A DNA stretch of 64,000 nucleotides from Sphingobacteriales bacterium TSM_CSS (GCA_002212985.1 NBMY01000110.1:1-64000); one strand, 5' to 3'. Positions 9,264 to 17,637 are shown, counted from the stretch's first letter. The notes: a model not told the origin generated them from the sequence alone. A program made the numbers and translations.

Positions 9264-9264
<1 letters not shown>
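9230..9264 (-). terminator. Intrinsic terminator of the tRNA gene
   Basis: A perfect 14-bp inverted repeat (AAACCTTGATTATT and its complement) around the 7-nt loop GCAAAAG is followed on the minus strand by a run of T. It begins at the encoded CCA end of the tRNA, so it terminates that transcript. The rest of 9002-9229 shows no feature. Confidence 0.85.
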
Positions 9265-9340
<76 letters not shown>

Positions 9341-9426
9341 TCAAAATTCAGGTGCGAAGTTAAGGTATATTTTAGAAATAAAACAAACGGTGAGGCAAAA
9401 TAATTCATCGGGCGGTTTTATTTTTT

Positions 9427-11469
9427 TTAGAGTCTTATTTCGTTTACGCCAATTACGCCTGCATTAGGCCGGTATTGGTTATAGTCATTCAAATCGGTAA
9501 TGGCGTTCAGGTTGCAGTCGCCGGGTAAATAATTGGTATTGAGGAGGTAGTCGGTAAAATATCGGTTAAAATCGGTATGGTTAATGATTCCGTCGGCATT
9601 TAAGTCGCCGGCAAACAAGCCAAACACGTTATTTCCCAAGGCAACGGTTTGGTTGCTGCCAAATTCGGCGCCGGAGGTGGTAAAGTTAATTGGGTTGGTG
9701 TTGTTGGGCACTACTTCGGGTTGGCGGCTCATTACGGCTAAGTGGTTGCGGTGTCTTGCCACAATAAAATAAGCGCTGTTGTTGGTGAGCGAGAAAAATT
9801 TTACCCCGTTTGGCGTAGTGCCATCGGCATCTGTTACTTGTCCGTTGCTCAATAGCAAGCCGGCGCGTCTTTCAACTATTGCTCCGGTGGCGGGGTCTCT
9901 GGCTTCCAGCAGCACCCAATCTACTGTGTTTGGCAGAAAGTTTTGAGCCGCCCCCACGGTTTCGGTACCATTATAAAACCAGGGGGCTGCCTGATAGGGT
10001 TGCGTAACCGGCAAAGCGCCCGATGAAAGCAGAGAGGTGTTCATTTGTCCGGTAGCCGGGTTATAGGCACCCTGCAACATAAGCAAGACCGATACGGTTA
10101 ATCCGCCGCAGGGGTTTACGGTTACGGTTACTGCATCGGAGCCGGTGCAGCCGCTTGCGTTGGTAACAGTAACGGTGTAGGAGGCAGTGGCGGCAGGTGT
10201 TACCGAAACAGAGGCGCCGGTTAAACCGTTGCTCCAGTTGTAGCTGTTGCCGCCGCTTGCGGTAAGGTTGGCTGTTTGTCCGTTGCAGATAATCTGGTCG
10301 GGGCCGGCATTGGCGGCAGGGGAGGCGTTAACCGTAACCAATACGGCGTCGCTGGCGGTGCAGCCGTAGGCATTAGAAACGGTTACTTTGTAATTGGTGG
10401 TTTGCAGGGGTGTTACCTGTATGGTTTGCCCGCTTTGCCCGCTGTTCCACGCGTAGGTGGCGCCGGTAGGCGCGGCCGACAGGGTTACGGTGGTGCCGGC
10501 GCATACGGTTTGGTCGGGTCCGGCATTGGCAACAGGTGTGGCGGCGCTGCAGGAGGTGGCGGGCACCTGATAGGTAAAGCCGCTGCCGGTGGCAAGCAGG
10601 TTCTGAAAACCGGTCCATGCGGTGCAATTGTCTTTCATGTAGGTGTCGAGCCAGGGTATAAGGGCATCGAACATTTTTTGATGCTGTACCGAAAGCGACA
10701 CAAAAGGTCCCCACCCCCCGAAAAGGCAAGATACCCCCTCACCAAAATAGCAGAGAGTGGCGTTGCCGTTGGTAAACTGGCAGTGTGCAGCGCCGGTTAT
10801 TTCGTAGTAGGCTTTGCAGTTGGCGGCAATATTTTGGTACATGGGTATCTGGTGGTCGCCTACCGGGGTTACACAATCTTCGGTGCCGGAAATAACCAAT
10901 GATGGTACAGCAATGGAAGAAGAAGCGTTGATGGCCGAAGGGTCGGTATCGGCAGCGGCAAGGCTTACTAGGGTGGTAATATTGGCATTGCCCGATGAAG
11001 CCGCCAAATGAGCTGCCCCGCCACCCATAGAATGCCCCATAACTGCCGATTTAGGAGCCACCTTGTTGAAAAAAATGGAACCTGCATTGGCATTTTCGGC
11101 TTGCATGGTATTGACCAAAAAAGATAAATCGCCCCCAAAATTTCCATGATTGGGCGATAACGAACCTTCTGTAGTAGGGAAAACCATGATATATCCCAGC
11201 GGAACCAGCGTTTCCCACAGGTGAGAGTAAGAATCGTAGGTAATTTGAAAGCCATGCCCAAACACAATTACAGGGAACTGCCCGCTTGCCACGGGCACAT
11301 CGGCACCGGCGCTGTTGGCCGGGTAGCGTATTTGCACACCAATGTTGCGGTTTCTTGCCGCATCAAAAAAAGTGGCAGATTTGGTGCCAATTTGGTACGG
11401 CTGTGCGCTTAGGCTGTTTGCTGCAAATAGCAATGCCAGAACAAATGAGAAGGCGGCATTCAATTTCAT
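9427..11469 (-). CDS. Secreted alpha/beta hydrolase with two Ig/PKD-like domains and a dockerin-like C-terminus
   Basis: A 680-residue secreted protein. Residues 1-22 form a signal peptide ending in SLSAQ. Residues ~25-300 are an alpha/beta hydrolase of the chlorophyllase/dienelactone-hydrolase/cutinase-like group: HG at 72, nucleophile S147 in GHSMGGG, acid D198 in SGTEDC, and H229 in GAAHC. Two PKD/Ig-like repeats (~316-470) follow, each starting ANAGPDQ. A C-terminal part contains two dockerin-like calcium loops, GDLNADGIINHTDFNRYF and GDCNLNAITDLNDYNQY. It probably hydrolyses an ester in the periplasm or outside the cell. No canonical type IX sorting domain is evident, so how it is exported or attached is open. 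A -7 box lies about 70 bp upstream. Confidence 0.87.
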   Translation of the reverse strand: MKLNAAFSFVLALLFAANSLSAQPYQIGTKSATFFDAARNRNIGVQIRYPANSAGADVPVASGQFPVIVFGHGFQITYDSYSHLWETLVPLGYIMVFPTTEGSLSPNHGNFGGDLSFLVNTMQAENANAGSIFFNKVAPKSAVMGHSMGGGAAHLAASSGNANITTLVSLAAADTDPSAINASSSIAVPSLVISGTEDCVTPVGDHQIPMYQNIAANCKAYYEITGAAHCQFTNGNATLCYFGEGVSCLFGGWGPFVSLSVQHQKMFDALIPWLDTYMKDNCTAWTGFQNLLATGSGFTYQVPATSCSAATPVANAGPDQTVCAGTTVTLSAAPTGATYAWNSGQSGQTIQVTPLQTTNYKVTVSNAYGCTASDAVLVTVNASPAANAGPDQIICNGQTANLTASGGNSYNWSNGLTGASVSVTPAATASYTVTVTNASGCTGSDAVTVTVNPCGGLTVSVLLMLQGAYNPATGQMNTSLLSSGALPVTQPYQAAPWFYNGTETVGAAQNFLPNTVDWVLLEARDPATGAIVERRAGLLLSNGQVTDADGTTPNGVKFFSLTNNSAYFIVARHRNHLAVMSRQPEVVPNNTNPINFTTSGAEFGSNQTVALGNNVFGLFAGDLNADGIINHTDFNRYFTDYLLNTNYLPGDCNLNAITDLNDYNQYRPNAGVIGVNEIRL

Positions 11470-11540
11470 ACAGGGTAGGTTATTGATTTAACAAAAAAAA
11501 CAGGAAACGTGGTTTGGTTGAGGCGAGGTTAGCAGGCTCG

Positions 11541-11548
11541 CAAAATTA
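11541..11548 (-). promoter_or_regulatory. -7 box TAATTTTG for the secreted hydrolase
   Basis: TAATTTTG on the minus strand fits TAnnTTTG and would give a leader of about 65 nt. No clear -33 element is present at the right distance. Confidence 0.4.
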
Positions 11549-11702
11549 GGGTTTTTTTGAAAAATTGCGTATATTTACAAATGCGCAGGTAAAAAAGTGT
11601 TTTTTCAACAATATATTATGCCAAACTCTATTTGCCCTGCGTGGTTGGTAGCCTTAGCCGGCAACCCCGCACAGGGGCAGCAGCAGCCATTGGATCATTA
11701 TT

Positions 11703-13409
11703 TTAGCCGTTCATTCGGGCCAATACAATATTGGTAATTATTTGTTCCTGTTCTTGTGCTGTTTGCAGCATTTGCAGGGCGGCGGTCGTTTTTTCATCGG
11801 CAAAACGGCGGTCTTGCAGGTCTTTGGCATTGGTCAGCACGTTGAGGCAGGCGCCCTTAACGGCTGCCAGGGCGCAGGCGGCGCCCACGCCCGCATCAGA
11901 TACCGAATTGGGGTTTCCTTCCAGCGCCATGGCTTTTATTACCTCCATGCTTTGCAACGCCAGTTGCATTACCCTGAACGGTGTTTGAGTGGCGTATTGG
12001 GTGGCCAGTTCTATGGCTTGGGTACGGGCAACTTTTTCGGCATTGGTTTGTTTGGGCAGGCGTACTGCATCAATAATACCATTAAACGCGCGGGTATCTT
12101 CATCTACCATCAATAAAAGCTGGTTTTTAAGCGCCTGCCCTTTTTCGGCCCAATCCGAAAATTCTTCCCAACGCTCGTCCCAGCCGCGTTTGTGGGCCGA
12201 AAGGTTGGCTACCATGGTGGCCAGCGCTGCGCCCAACGCCCCCAGATATGCCGCCACAGAGCCGCCACCGGGCGCCGGCAATTCGGAAGCGGTTTCGTTG
12301 CTAAATGCTTTGAGCGATAAACTTACCAGCGGTGCGGGGTTGTTTTCCATGTCTTCCAGCACATATTCAATAATTTTTTTTCGCGGGTCAAAAGGGGCAA
12401 GGTCGTGCAATCCCAGCGATTTAACCGCAATTTTTACCAGTTCCTCATCCGGCACACCCACCGACCGCTGTTGCTTGCGCAGGAAATACTTGCCGGCATC
12501 GAGCATGGCTTTTAGGGGCACCAGCCCTACAATTTCGGAGCCGGTAACCCGTATGCCCCGTTCCTGTGCGCTTTGGCAAACCTCTTCAAAAGCCACATGA
12601 ACCGGAGTAATGCTTATATTGGTAAGGTTCATTGAAATTTGGGCAATGCCATACTCCTCAATGTACCAGCCAATGGCTTTGACCGATTTTAGTACTCCCG
12701 GCCGGCGGAGGGGTTCGCCGTTTTCGTCGCGCAGAATTTCGCCGGTAATGGGGTTGCCTTTGCGCAATACCCGGCCGGCTTCGCGCACATCAAAGGCTAT
12801 GGCATTGGCGCGCCGCACAGAGGTAGTATTGAGGTTAATGTTGTATGCCACCAGAAAATCGCGGGCGCCAATAGCGGTAGCGCCGGTTTTGGCTACCAAC
12901 GGGGTAAATTGTGCAGGCCCGAAATCGGGTATCCAATCGGGGTTGGTTAGTTTTTCGGGCAATCCTTCATATTCGCCGGCTCTTACGGTAGAAAGGTTTT
13001 GCCTTTCGGGCGTTGAAGCAGCAGACTCATAAAGGTACACCGGAATTTGGAGTTCTTCGCCCACGCGCTGCGCAAGTTTTCGGGCATATTGGGCAGTTTC
13101 TTCCATGGTAATACCCGAAACAGGTATGAGCGGGCACACATCGGTAGCGCCAAAGCGGGGGTGTTCGCCCTTGTGTTTGCTCATATCTATGATTTCCGAT
13201 GCTTTCCGGATAGCCAAAAAGGCAGCCTGCACAACCGCTTCGGGAGTGCCTACAAAGGTTACCACGGTTCGGTTGGTGGCTTTTCCGGGATCAATATCGA
13301 GCAGTTTCACCCCTTCTACGCTTTCAATTTGGTCGGTAATTTGTTTTATGACCAGCATATTTTGCCCTTCCGAAAAATTGGGCACACATTCTATAAGTTG
13401 CTTGTTCAT
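11703..13409 (-). CDS. ftcD: Bifunctional glutamate formimidoyltransferase / formimidotetrahydrofolate cyclodeaminase
   Basis: A 568-residue fusion. Residues 1-~330 are the formimidoyltransferase, starting LIECVPNFSEG with the active-site region HKGEHPRFGATDVCPL, which moves the formimino group from formiminoglutamate to tetrahydrofolate. Residues ~360-568 are the all-helical cyclodeaminase with ELPAPGGGSVAAYLGALGA, which releases ammonia and gives methenyl-THF. This is the last part of histidine degradation, in the cytoplasm. The two-domain form matches vertebrate FTCD and many Bacteroidota. No hut genes flank it; hemB lies 60 bp upstream on the same strand, which may reflect loose co-transcription only. 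Confidence 0.95.
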   Translation of the reverse strand: MNKQLIECVPNFSEGQNMLVIKQITDQIESVEGVKLLDIDPGKATNRTVVTFVGTPEAVVQAAFLAIRKASEIIDMSKHKGEHPRFGATDVCPLIPVSGITMEETAQYARKLAQRVGEELQIPVYLYESAASTPERQNLSTVRAGEYEGLPEKLTNPDWIPDFGPAQFTPLVAKTGATAIGARDFLVAYNINLNTTSVRRANAIAFDVREAGRVLRKGNPITGEILRDENGEPLRRPGVLKSVKAIGWYIEEYGIAQISMNLTNISITPVHVAFEEVCQSAQERGIRVTGSEIVGLVPLKAMLDAGKYFLRKQQRSVGVPDEELVKIAVKSLGLHDLAPFDPRKKIIEYVLEDMENNPAPLVSLSLKAFSNETASELPAPGGGSVAAYLGALGAALATMVANLSAHKRGWDERWEEFSDWAEKGQALKNQLLLMVDEDTRAFNGIIDAVRLPKQTNAEKVARTQAIELATQYATQTPFRVMQLALQSMEVIKAMALEGNPNSVSDAGVGAACALAAVKGACLNVLTNAKDLQDRRFADEKTTAALQMLQTAQEQEQIITNIVLARMNG

Positions 13410-13469
13410 TTTTATGGGTACAGATATGACAGTGAATAGTAAAATTAATTGGCAGCAATATTATTTGGG

Positions 13470-14444
13470 TTACAGCCAGCCGTTTTGCAGTATATCTTTG
13501 GCGTGGTAGGTAATAATAATGTCGGCACCGGCGCGGGCAAATGCGGTCATGTTTTCCATAACAATGCGGGGTTCATCAACTAATTTGGCTTGTGCGGCGG
13601 CCTTTACCATGCTGTATTCGCCCGAAACGTTGTAGCAGGCAACGGGCAGGTTGGTCTGTTGTTTAAGTTGATGAATGATATCGAGGTAGGCCAGCGCGGG
13701 TTTTACCATAAGAATATCGGCGCCTTCCTGTTCATCGAGCAGGGCTTCGCGCAGGCTTTCGCGCGCATTGCGAAAATCCATTTGATAGCCCTTCCGGTCG
13801 CCCGATTGGGGCGAGGAATCGGCCGCTTCGCGAAAGGGTCCGTAGTAGGCCGATGCGTATTTAACGGCATACGACATGATGGCAATGTTGGAGAAGCCGT
13901 TTTCGTCGAGTGTGTTTCTGATATACCCTATGCGCCCGTCCATCATATCCGACGGTGCCACCATATCGGCGCCTGCTTCGGCATGGGTTAGGGCCATTTG
14001 CGATAAGATGTCCACACTTTCATCATTGAGTACGAGGCTGCCGGCCAATACGCCGCAATGCCCGTGAGTGGTGTAGGCACATACACACACATCGGTCATA
14101 AGGTAAAGGTCGTTGGCAAATTCGGCCTTCAGGCGGCGCAGGGCGGTAGGAACCGAGCTGTTGTGGTCGTGGCTGCTAAGCGCCATATCCGACTTTGCAT
14201 CGCCGGTTCCAAAAATGAGTAGTTTATTAATGCCCAGTTTCAGCCATTGTTCGGCATGGCGCACCAGTTCATCGGGCGAAAAATGGTAAACGCCGGGCAT
14301 GGCCTGTATGGGGTGTTGAATACCCGAACCTTTGCATACAAAACAAGGGTACACCAACATATTGGCCGAAAGGCGGGTTTCGGCTACCATATTGCGCACT
14401 ATGGCATTGGTTCTCAGGCGGCGGGGTCGGTAAGGCAGGTTCAT
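13470..14444 (-). CDS. hemB: Delta-aminolevulinic acid dehydratase (porphobilinogen synthase)
   Basis: A 324-residue enzyme that joins two 5-aminolevulinate molecules to porphobilinogen in heme biosynthesis. The two active-site lysines are K195 (SYAVKYASAYYGPF) and K248 (ILMVKPALAYLD). Residues C120, C122 and C130 in DVCVCAYTTHGHCG form the three-cysteine zinc site, so this is the zinc-dependent type. Length and N-terminus (YRPRRLR) are normal. It is followed by ftcD and preceded by a thioesterase on the same strand. The upstream heme gene hemL is also in this window, about 31 kb away, so the pathway is not clustered. Confidence 0.96.
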   Translation of the reverse strand: MNLPYRPRRLRTNAIVRNMVAETRLSANMLVYPCFVCKGSGIQHPIQAMPGVYHFSPDELVRHAEQWLKLGINKLLIFGTGDAKSDMALSSHDHNSSVPTALRRLKAEFANDLYLMTDVCVCAYTTHGHCGVLAGSLVLNDESVDILSQMALTHAEAGADMVAPSDMMDGRIGYIRNTLDENGFSNIAIMSYAVKYASAYYGPFREAADSSPQSGDRKGYQMDFRNARESLREALLDEQEGADILMVKPALAYLDIIHQLKQQTNLPVACYNVSGEYSMVKAAAQAKLVDEPRIVMENMTAFARAGADIIITYHAKDILQNGWL

Positions 14445-14474
14445 GTTATCAGTTGCGGGTGATTTGGTTTACTT

Positions 14475-14900
14475 TTATACCACAATCATGGTGGCGGTGG
14501 CTTTGGCAAAAACTTTTTTTTGGTTATTTACCCACCCAAAAATTTCGCTTTCGCAAAAGTGCAATTTGGCGCCGGACTTGTCAACGCGGCCGTGGGCATA
14601 GAGTACGTTGGCGGTGGCGGGTCGGTAATACACCACTTTTATTTCGGCGGTAACCACATGAAGATTGGGGCTAATAAGGGTAAAGGCAGCAAAACCGGCA
14701 ACGGTATCGCACAGGGTGGTCATAATGCCGCCATGCGCAAAGCCGTTTTGCTGCCGATGGTGGTTTTGCATAACAAGTTGCCCCTCTACCACGCCGGGGG
14801 CCACCCTGGTTACTTCAAAACCGATAAAGTGCATAAAATGATTTTGCTGCATCATTTTTGCCACTTTTTCTGCCACAAAAGGGTCATCTAATTCAAACAT
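14475..14900 (-). CDS. PaaI-type hotdog-fold thioesterase
   Basis: A 141-residue hotdog-fold protein of the PaaI group, which cleaves acyl- or aroyl-CoA thioesters. The central helix carries the family signature: QQNGFAHGGIMTTLCDTVAG, where HGG and the following D/T residues form the active site, and the strand AEIKVVYYRPA follows. ATG 14900 is preferred; translation from 14960 would add 20 hydrophobic, cysteine-containing residues not found in the family. The gene starts only a few bases after a -7 box, which makes a leaderless transcript possible. It lies 30 bp upstream of hemB in the same direction and may be co-transcribed with it. The substrate is unknown. Confidence 0.85.
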   Translation of the reverse strand: MFELDDPFVAEKVAKMMQQNHFMHFIGFEVTRVAPGVVEGQLVMQNHHRQQNGFAHGGIMTTLCDTVAGFAAFTLISPNLHVVTAEIKVVYYRPATANVLYAHGRVDKSGAKLHFCESEIFGWVNNQKKVFAKATATMIVV

Positions 14901-14904
14901 GACA

Positions 14905-14912
14905 CAAAAGTA
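14905..14912 (-). promoter_or_regulatory. -7 box TACTTTTG abutting the thioesterase start
   Basis: TACTTTTG on the minus strand matches TAnnTTTG and ends 4 nt before the ATG at 14900, so transcription would begin at or next to the A of the start codon. No TTG was found at the -33 position. Confidence 0.35.
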
Positions 14913-15021
14913 GGGGCATTTTGTTTGTAAAAAGCGTAAAACAAAATAATTTCGCACCAAGTTTACAATTTGGTTGTAAAAAAATACTATTATTGCCCCT
15001 GTTTAACACAAAGCTCTATCT

Positions 15022-15600
15022 ATGAACACACTTCGACTGGTATTGAACCTTGCGCTGATTGTGGTAATTGCCTTGCTGGCTTACCTGTTAATTGCCTCCA
15101 TACAGGAACCCATTACGTTCCAGAAAGAGAAAGCCAAGCGGGATGCGGCGGCAATTGAACGCTTAAAGCAAATAAGAGGCGCACAACTGGCCTTTAAAGG
15201 CAAGTACAACCGCTATTGCGGTAACTTTGACTCATTGATAAACATGGTAAAAACCGATAGCTTTGAGGTAATTAAAGTTATAGGTGACCCGAACGACTCT
15301 ACGGTGGTGGTTAAGAAAGAAGTATCGAAAAAGGCAATGATAGACTCATTGTTTGCCGGTAATGTGAAAGCTGCCGAACAAATGCCCATTGTTCCTTTTG
15401 GTAAAAACAACGAGCGGTTTAGCATACAGGCTACTAAAATTACCAAAAGCAACACCGAAATTCCGGCCTTTGAAGTATCGGCGCCGTTAAAGGTAATCTA
15501 CTCGGGTTTGGCGGGCAAATACTATGCCGACAAATATCACGACAACATGCGGGTGGGTTCTATAACAGACGGAACCACCACCGGCAGTTGGGATAAATAG
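15022..15600 (+). CDS. Membrane-anchored protein of unknown function, pilin-like topology
   Basis: A 192-residue protein with one N-terminal hydrophobic segment (LALIVVIALLAYLLIASI, residues ~9-26), a short charged stretch, then an amphipathic helix and the segment RLKQIRGAQLAFKGKYNRYC. This order, long hydrophobic helix followed by a helix ending in a Tyr-rich KGKY turn, resembles type II secretion pseudopilins, but there is no prepilin peptidase site before the helix. The remainder is predicted to lie in the periplasm. It is divergent from the thioesterase and followed by a strong hairpin. It looks like a conserved Bacteroidota protein; no function is known to me. Confidence 0.78.
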   Translation: MNTLRLVLNLALIVVIALLAYLLIASIQEPITFQKEKAKRDAAAIERLKQIRGAQLAFKGKYNRYCGNFDSLINMVKTDSFEVIKVIGDPNDSTVVVKKEVSKKAMIDSLFAGNVKAAEQMPIVPFGKNNERFSIQATKITKSNTEIPAFEVSAPLKVIYSGLAGKYYADKYHDNMRVGSITDGTTTGSWDK

Positions 15601-15630
15601 CGGCAGCGCTGTTTTGCATTCGGCAAACCT

Positions 15631-15663
15631 ATACGCAACAAGGCGCCGGGCCTTGTTGCGTAT
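15631..15663 (+). terminator. Strong hairpin after the pilin-like gene
   Basis: A perfect 13-bp inverted repeat, ATACGCAACAAGG and its complement, encloses the 7-nt loop CGCCGGG. No T run follows on either strand, so it may be a factor-dependent terminator or a 3' stabilising structure. Confidence 0.6.
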
Positions 15664-15689
15664 GGCTATTTAATAAATTGGCAACGCCA

Positions 15690-15697
15690 TACATTTG
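15690..15697 (+). promoter_or_regulatory. -7 box TACATTTG for the DUF3822-rsmD-coaD genes
   Basis: TACATTTG matches TAnnTTTG. It would start transcription near 15702, just before an out-of-frame ATG at 15709 and the TTG start of the DUF3822 gene at 15722. Confidence 0.4.
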
Positions 15698-15721
15698 TTA
15701 ACCCTAAAATGAACCCCTCCC

Positions 15722-16582
15722 TTGTCGAACGATTTGAACAATATACAGGTTAACCACCAAATTAAAGCAAAACACTTTGGGCACAACGGCTCCGAAAACC
15801 AGCATCTTGCCGTTTATGTGGGGAACGATGAATTGTCTTTTACCATTGCTGCCGATGCCGGCAACACGGTGCAGTACATGAAATCTTACCGGCTGAAAAA
15901 TGCCTTTAATTATTTTGCCTACAAAATGATGCTAACCGACTTGCTGGAGCAGGAAGACCTGTTTAAAAACAAGTATGCCAAAATCAGCATCGGGTTAAAT
16001 GCTGCCAACTATACTTTAGTTCCGAACAAGTATTTTGACCTTAGCAGTGCCGAAAAGTACTACGACTTTAATTTTTCGAACGATGGCAACGGTAAAATTA
16101 TGGCCAACTTAGTAGAAGGTTACAACTGTTTTGTAGTATTTGCCATAGATTTTCAACTGCTCGATTCCTTTACCGAAGTTTTTGACCAGTTTACCCTGCA
16201 ACATGCCGTTAGCTACCTTTTGCCGGCATTACCCCAGCCGCCGCCCGAAGAAAAATACCTGTATGCCAGCGTACAGAAAAACCACTTTGATTTGGTTTGT
16301 TTAGAGGGTAACCGCCTGTTGTATTGCAACTCATTTGCCTGTATTACCCCGGCCGATTTTTTATATCACCTGCTCAATGTTGCCAAACACAGCGGCTTAG
16401 ATGCGATAAAAGATAATTTTGTGCTTTTGGGCGATATAGCCGCCGACCAGCCTGCTTACAGGCTTTGTAAAAAATACCTGCCCAATATTGCCTTTGGCAG
16501 CCGTCCGGAAGGTAAAAACTATTGTGCCGAACTGGATATTATTGCCCGCCACCAGCATTATAACCTGTACTGCATACGGTAA
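15722..16582 (+). CDS. DUF3822 family protein
   Basis: A 286-residue soluble protein of the Bacteroidota family DUF3822, often found directly upstream of rsmD. Seen are the N-terminal strand HLAVYVGNDELSFTI and later ISIGLNAANYTLVP, a layout like an actin/ribonuclease-H-type fold, but no catalytic role is known. The only in-frame start near the 5' end is TTG at 15722. An ATG 13 bp upstream is out of frame and would need one base removed from the run of C (15713-15721). The gene is 32 bp upstream of rsmD and probably co-transcribed with rsmD and coaD. Confidence 0.8.
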   Translation: MSNDLNNIQVNHQIKAKHFGHNGSENQHLAVYVGNDELSFTIAADAGNTVQYMKSYRLKNAFNYFAYKMMLTDLLEQEDLFKNKYAKISIGLNAANYTLVPNKYFDLSSAEKYYDFNFSNDGNGKIMANLVEGYNCFVVFAIDFQLLDSFTEVFDQFTLQHAVSYLLPALPQPPPEEKYLYASVQKNHFDLVCLEGNRLLYCNSFACITPADFLYHLLNVAKHSGLDAIKDNFVLLGDIAADQPAYRLCKKYLPNIAFGSRPEGKNYCAELDIIARHQHYNLYCIR

Positions 16583-16614
16583 TAAACGCAGTAGCGGAAA
16601 GAAACCAATTTATT

Positions 16615-17160
16615 ATGCGCATTATTGGAGGCAAATACAGCGGACACCGTTTTTACCCGCCTCAAAAAATACCGGCACGCCCCACTACCGATATTGCTAA
16701 AGAGGGTTTGTTTAACATACTGTACAATAATTTTGAGTTTGAAAGCATGAAAGCCCTCGACCTTTTTGGCGGAACGGGCAGCATTAGCTACGAACTTGCC
16801 TCGCGCGGGTGCCCCAACATTACCACTGTGGAGATTGACAGTCAAAGCGCCCGTTTTATAGCCCAAACCGCGGCGGCATTTCAGTTTGGAATTAAAGTGG
16901 TAAAAACCGATGTGTTTAAGTTTATAGAAACTTGTACGGAACAATACCTGCTTATATTTGCCGGCCCGCCTTATCCGCTTAAAAATATTCCCGATATACC
17001 CGAACTCATTTTTAAACATCGGTTGTTGTTGCCCAACGGCTGGTTTGTGCTGGAGCATAACCCGCAACACAATTTTGAAAACCACCCCCATTTTTTGCGG
17101 CAGCGCAATTACGGAACCACCATATTCAGTATCTTCGGGGCCAATTTACCCACCGATTGA
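16615..17160 (+). CDS. rsmD: 16S rRNA (guanine(966)-N2)-methyltransferase
   Basis: A 181-residue Rossmann-fold methyltransferase of the RsmD family, which methylates G966 of 16S rRNA. The N-terminus MRIIGGKYSGH and RPTTDIAKEGLFNIL are family hallmarks, and the SAM loop is LDLFGGTGSISYE. Motif IV, normally (D/N)PPY, reads AGPPY here: residue 117 is Gly (codon GGC at 16963) instead of the catalytic Asp or Asn. Everything else, including the C-terminal strand EHNPQHNFENHPHF, is intact. It stands between a DUF3822 gene and coaD, 3 bp from the latter. The family is certain; activity is in doubt because of the motif change. Confidence 0.92.
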   Translation: MRIIGGKYSGHRFYPPQKIPARPTTDIAKEGLFNILYNNFEFESMKALDLFGGTGSISYELASRGCPNITTVEIDSQSARFIAQTAAAFQFGIKVVKTDVFKFIETCTEQYLLIFAGPPYPLKNIPDIPELIFKHRLLLPNGWFVLEHNPQHNFENHPHFLRQRNYGTTIFSIFGANLPTD

Positions 17161-17163
17161 AAT

Positions 17164-17637
17164 ATGGAAAAAATAGCAGTATTTCCCGGCTCTTTCGACC
17201 CCATAACCATAGGACATACCGATATTATTACCCGCGCACTACCGCTTTTTGACAAAATAGTAGTAGCTATTGGTAAAAACTCCCAAAAAAAATACCTCTT
17301 CAGCCTGGAGGAACGATTGCAATTTATACAAGAGGTTTTTGAAGAACAACCACGGGTAACCGTTGCCGCCTACGAAGGGTTAACCATAACCTTTTGCCAG
17401 CAAATTAAGGCCAACTACCTGTTGCGGGGCGTTCGGTCTGCTCCCGATTTTGAATTTGAACGCAACATTGCCCAATTAAACCAAACGCTTGCCCCCGATA
17501 TTGAAACCGTACTTTTTATTTGCCGGCCGCAATACTCGCACATTAGTTCTACCATTGTGCGCGAAATTATTATACATAAAGGCAATGTAAAAAGTTTTGT
17601 GCCCAAGCCGGTATTAACCCTTTTACAAAGCCGGTAA
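17164..17637 (+). CDS. coaD: Phosphopantetheine adenylyltransferase
   Basis: A 157-residue nucleotidyltransferase that adenylates 4'-phosphopantetheine, the penultimate step of coenzyme A synthesis. The first ATP motif is GSFDPITIGHTDII (T/HxGH), the substrate segment is LLRGVRSAPDFEFE and the second ATP motif is SSTIVREI, the ISSTxxR equivalent. Length is normal for bacterial CoaD. It follows rsmD by 3 bp, a pairing conserved in many bacteria, and is followed 71 bp later by a cysteine desulfurase gene. Confidence 0.96.
   Translation: MEKIAVFPGSFDPITIGHTDIITRALPLFDKIVVAIGKNSQKKYLFSLEERLQFIQEVFEEQPRVTVAAYEGLTITFCQQIKANYLLRGVRSAPDFEFERNIAQLNQTLAPDIETVLFICRPQYSHISSTIVREIIIHKGNVKSFVPKPVLTLLQSR

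Noticed and set aside
10276-10902. 208-codon plus-strand open frame opposite the PKD/Ig repeats of the hydrolase
   Set aside because: Gly/Val-rich translation that only mirrors the repeat-rich minus-strand gene; no start context or motif.
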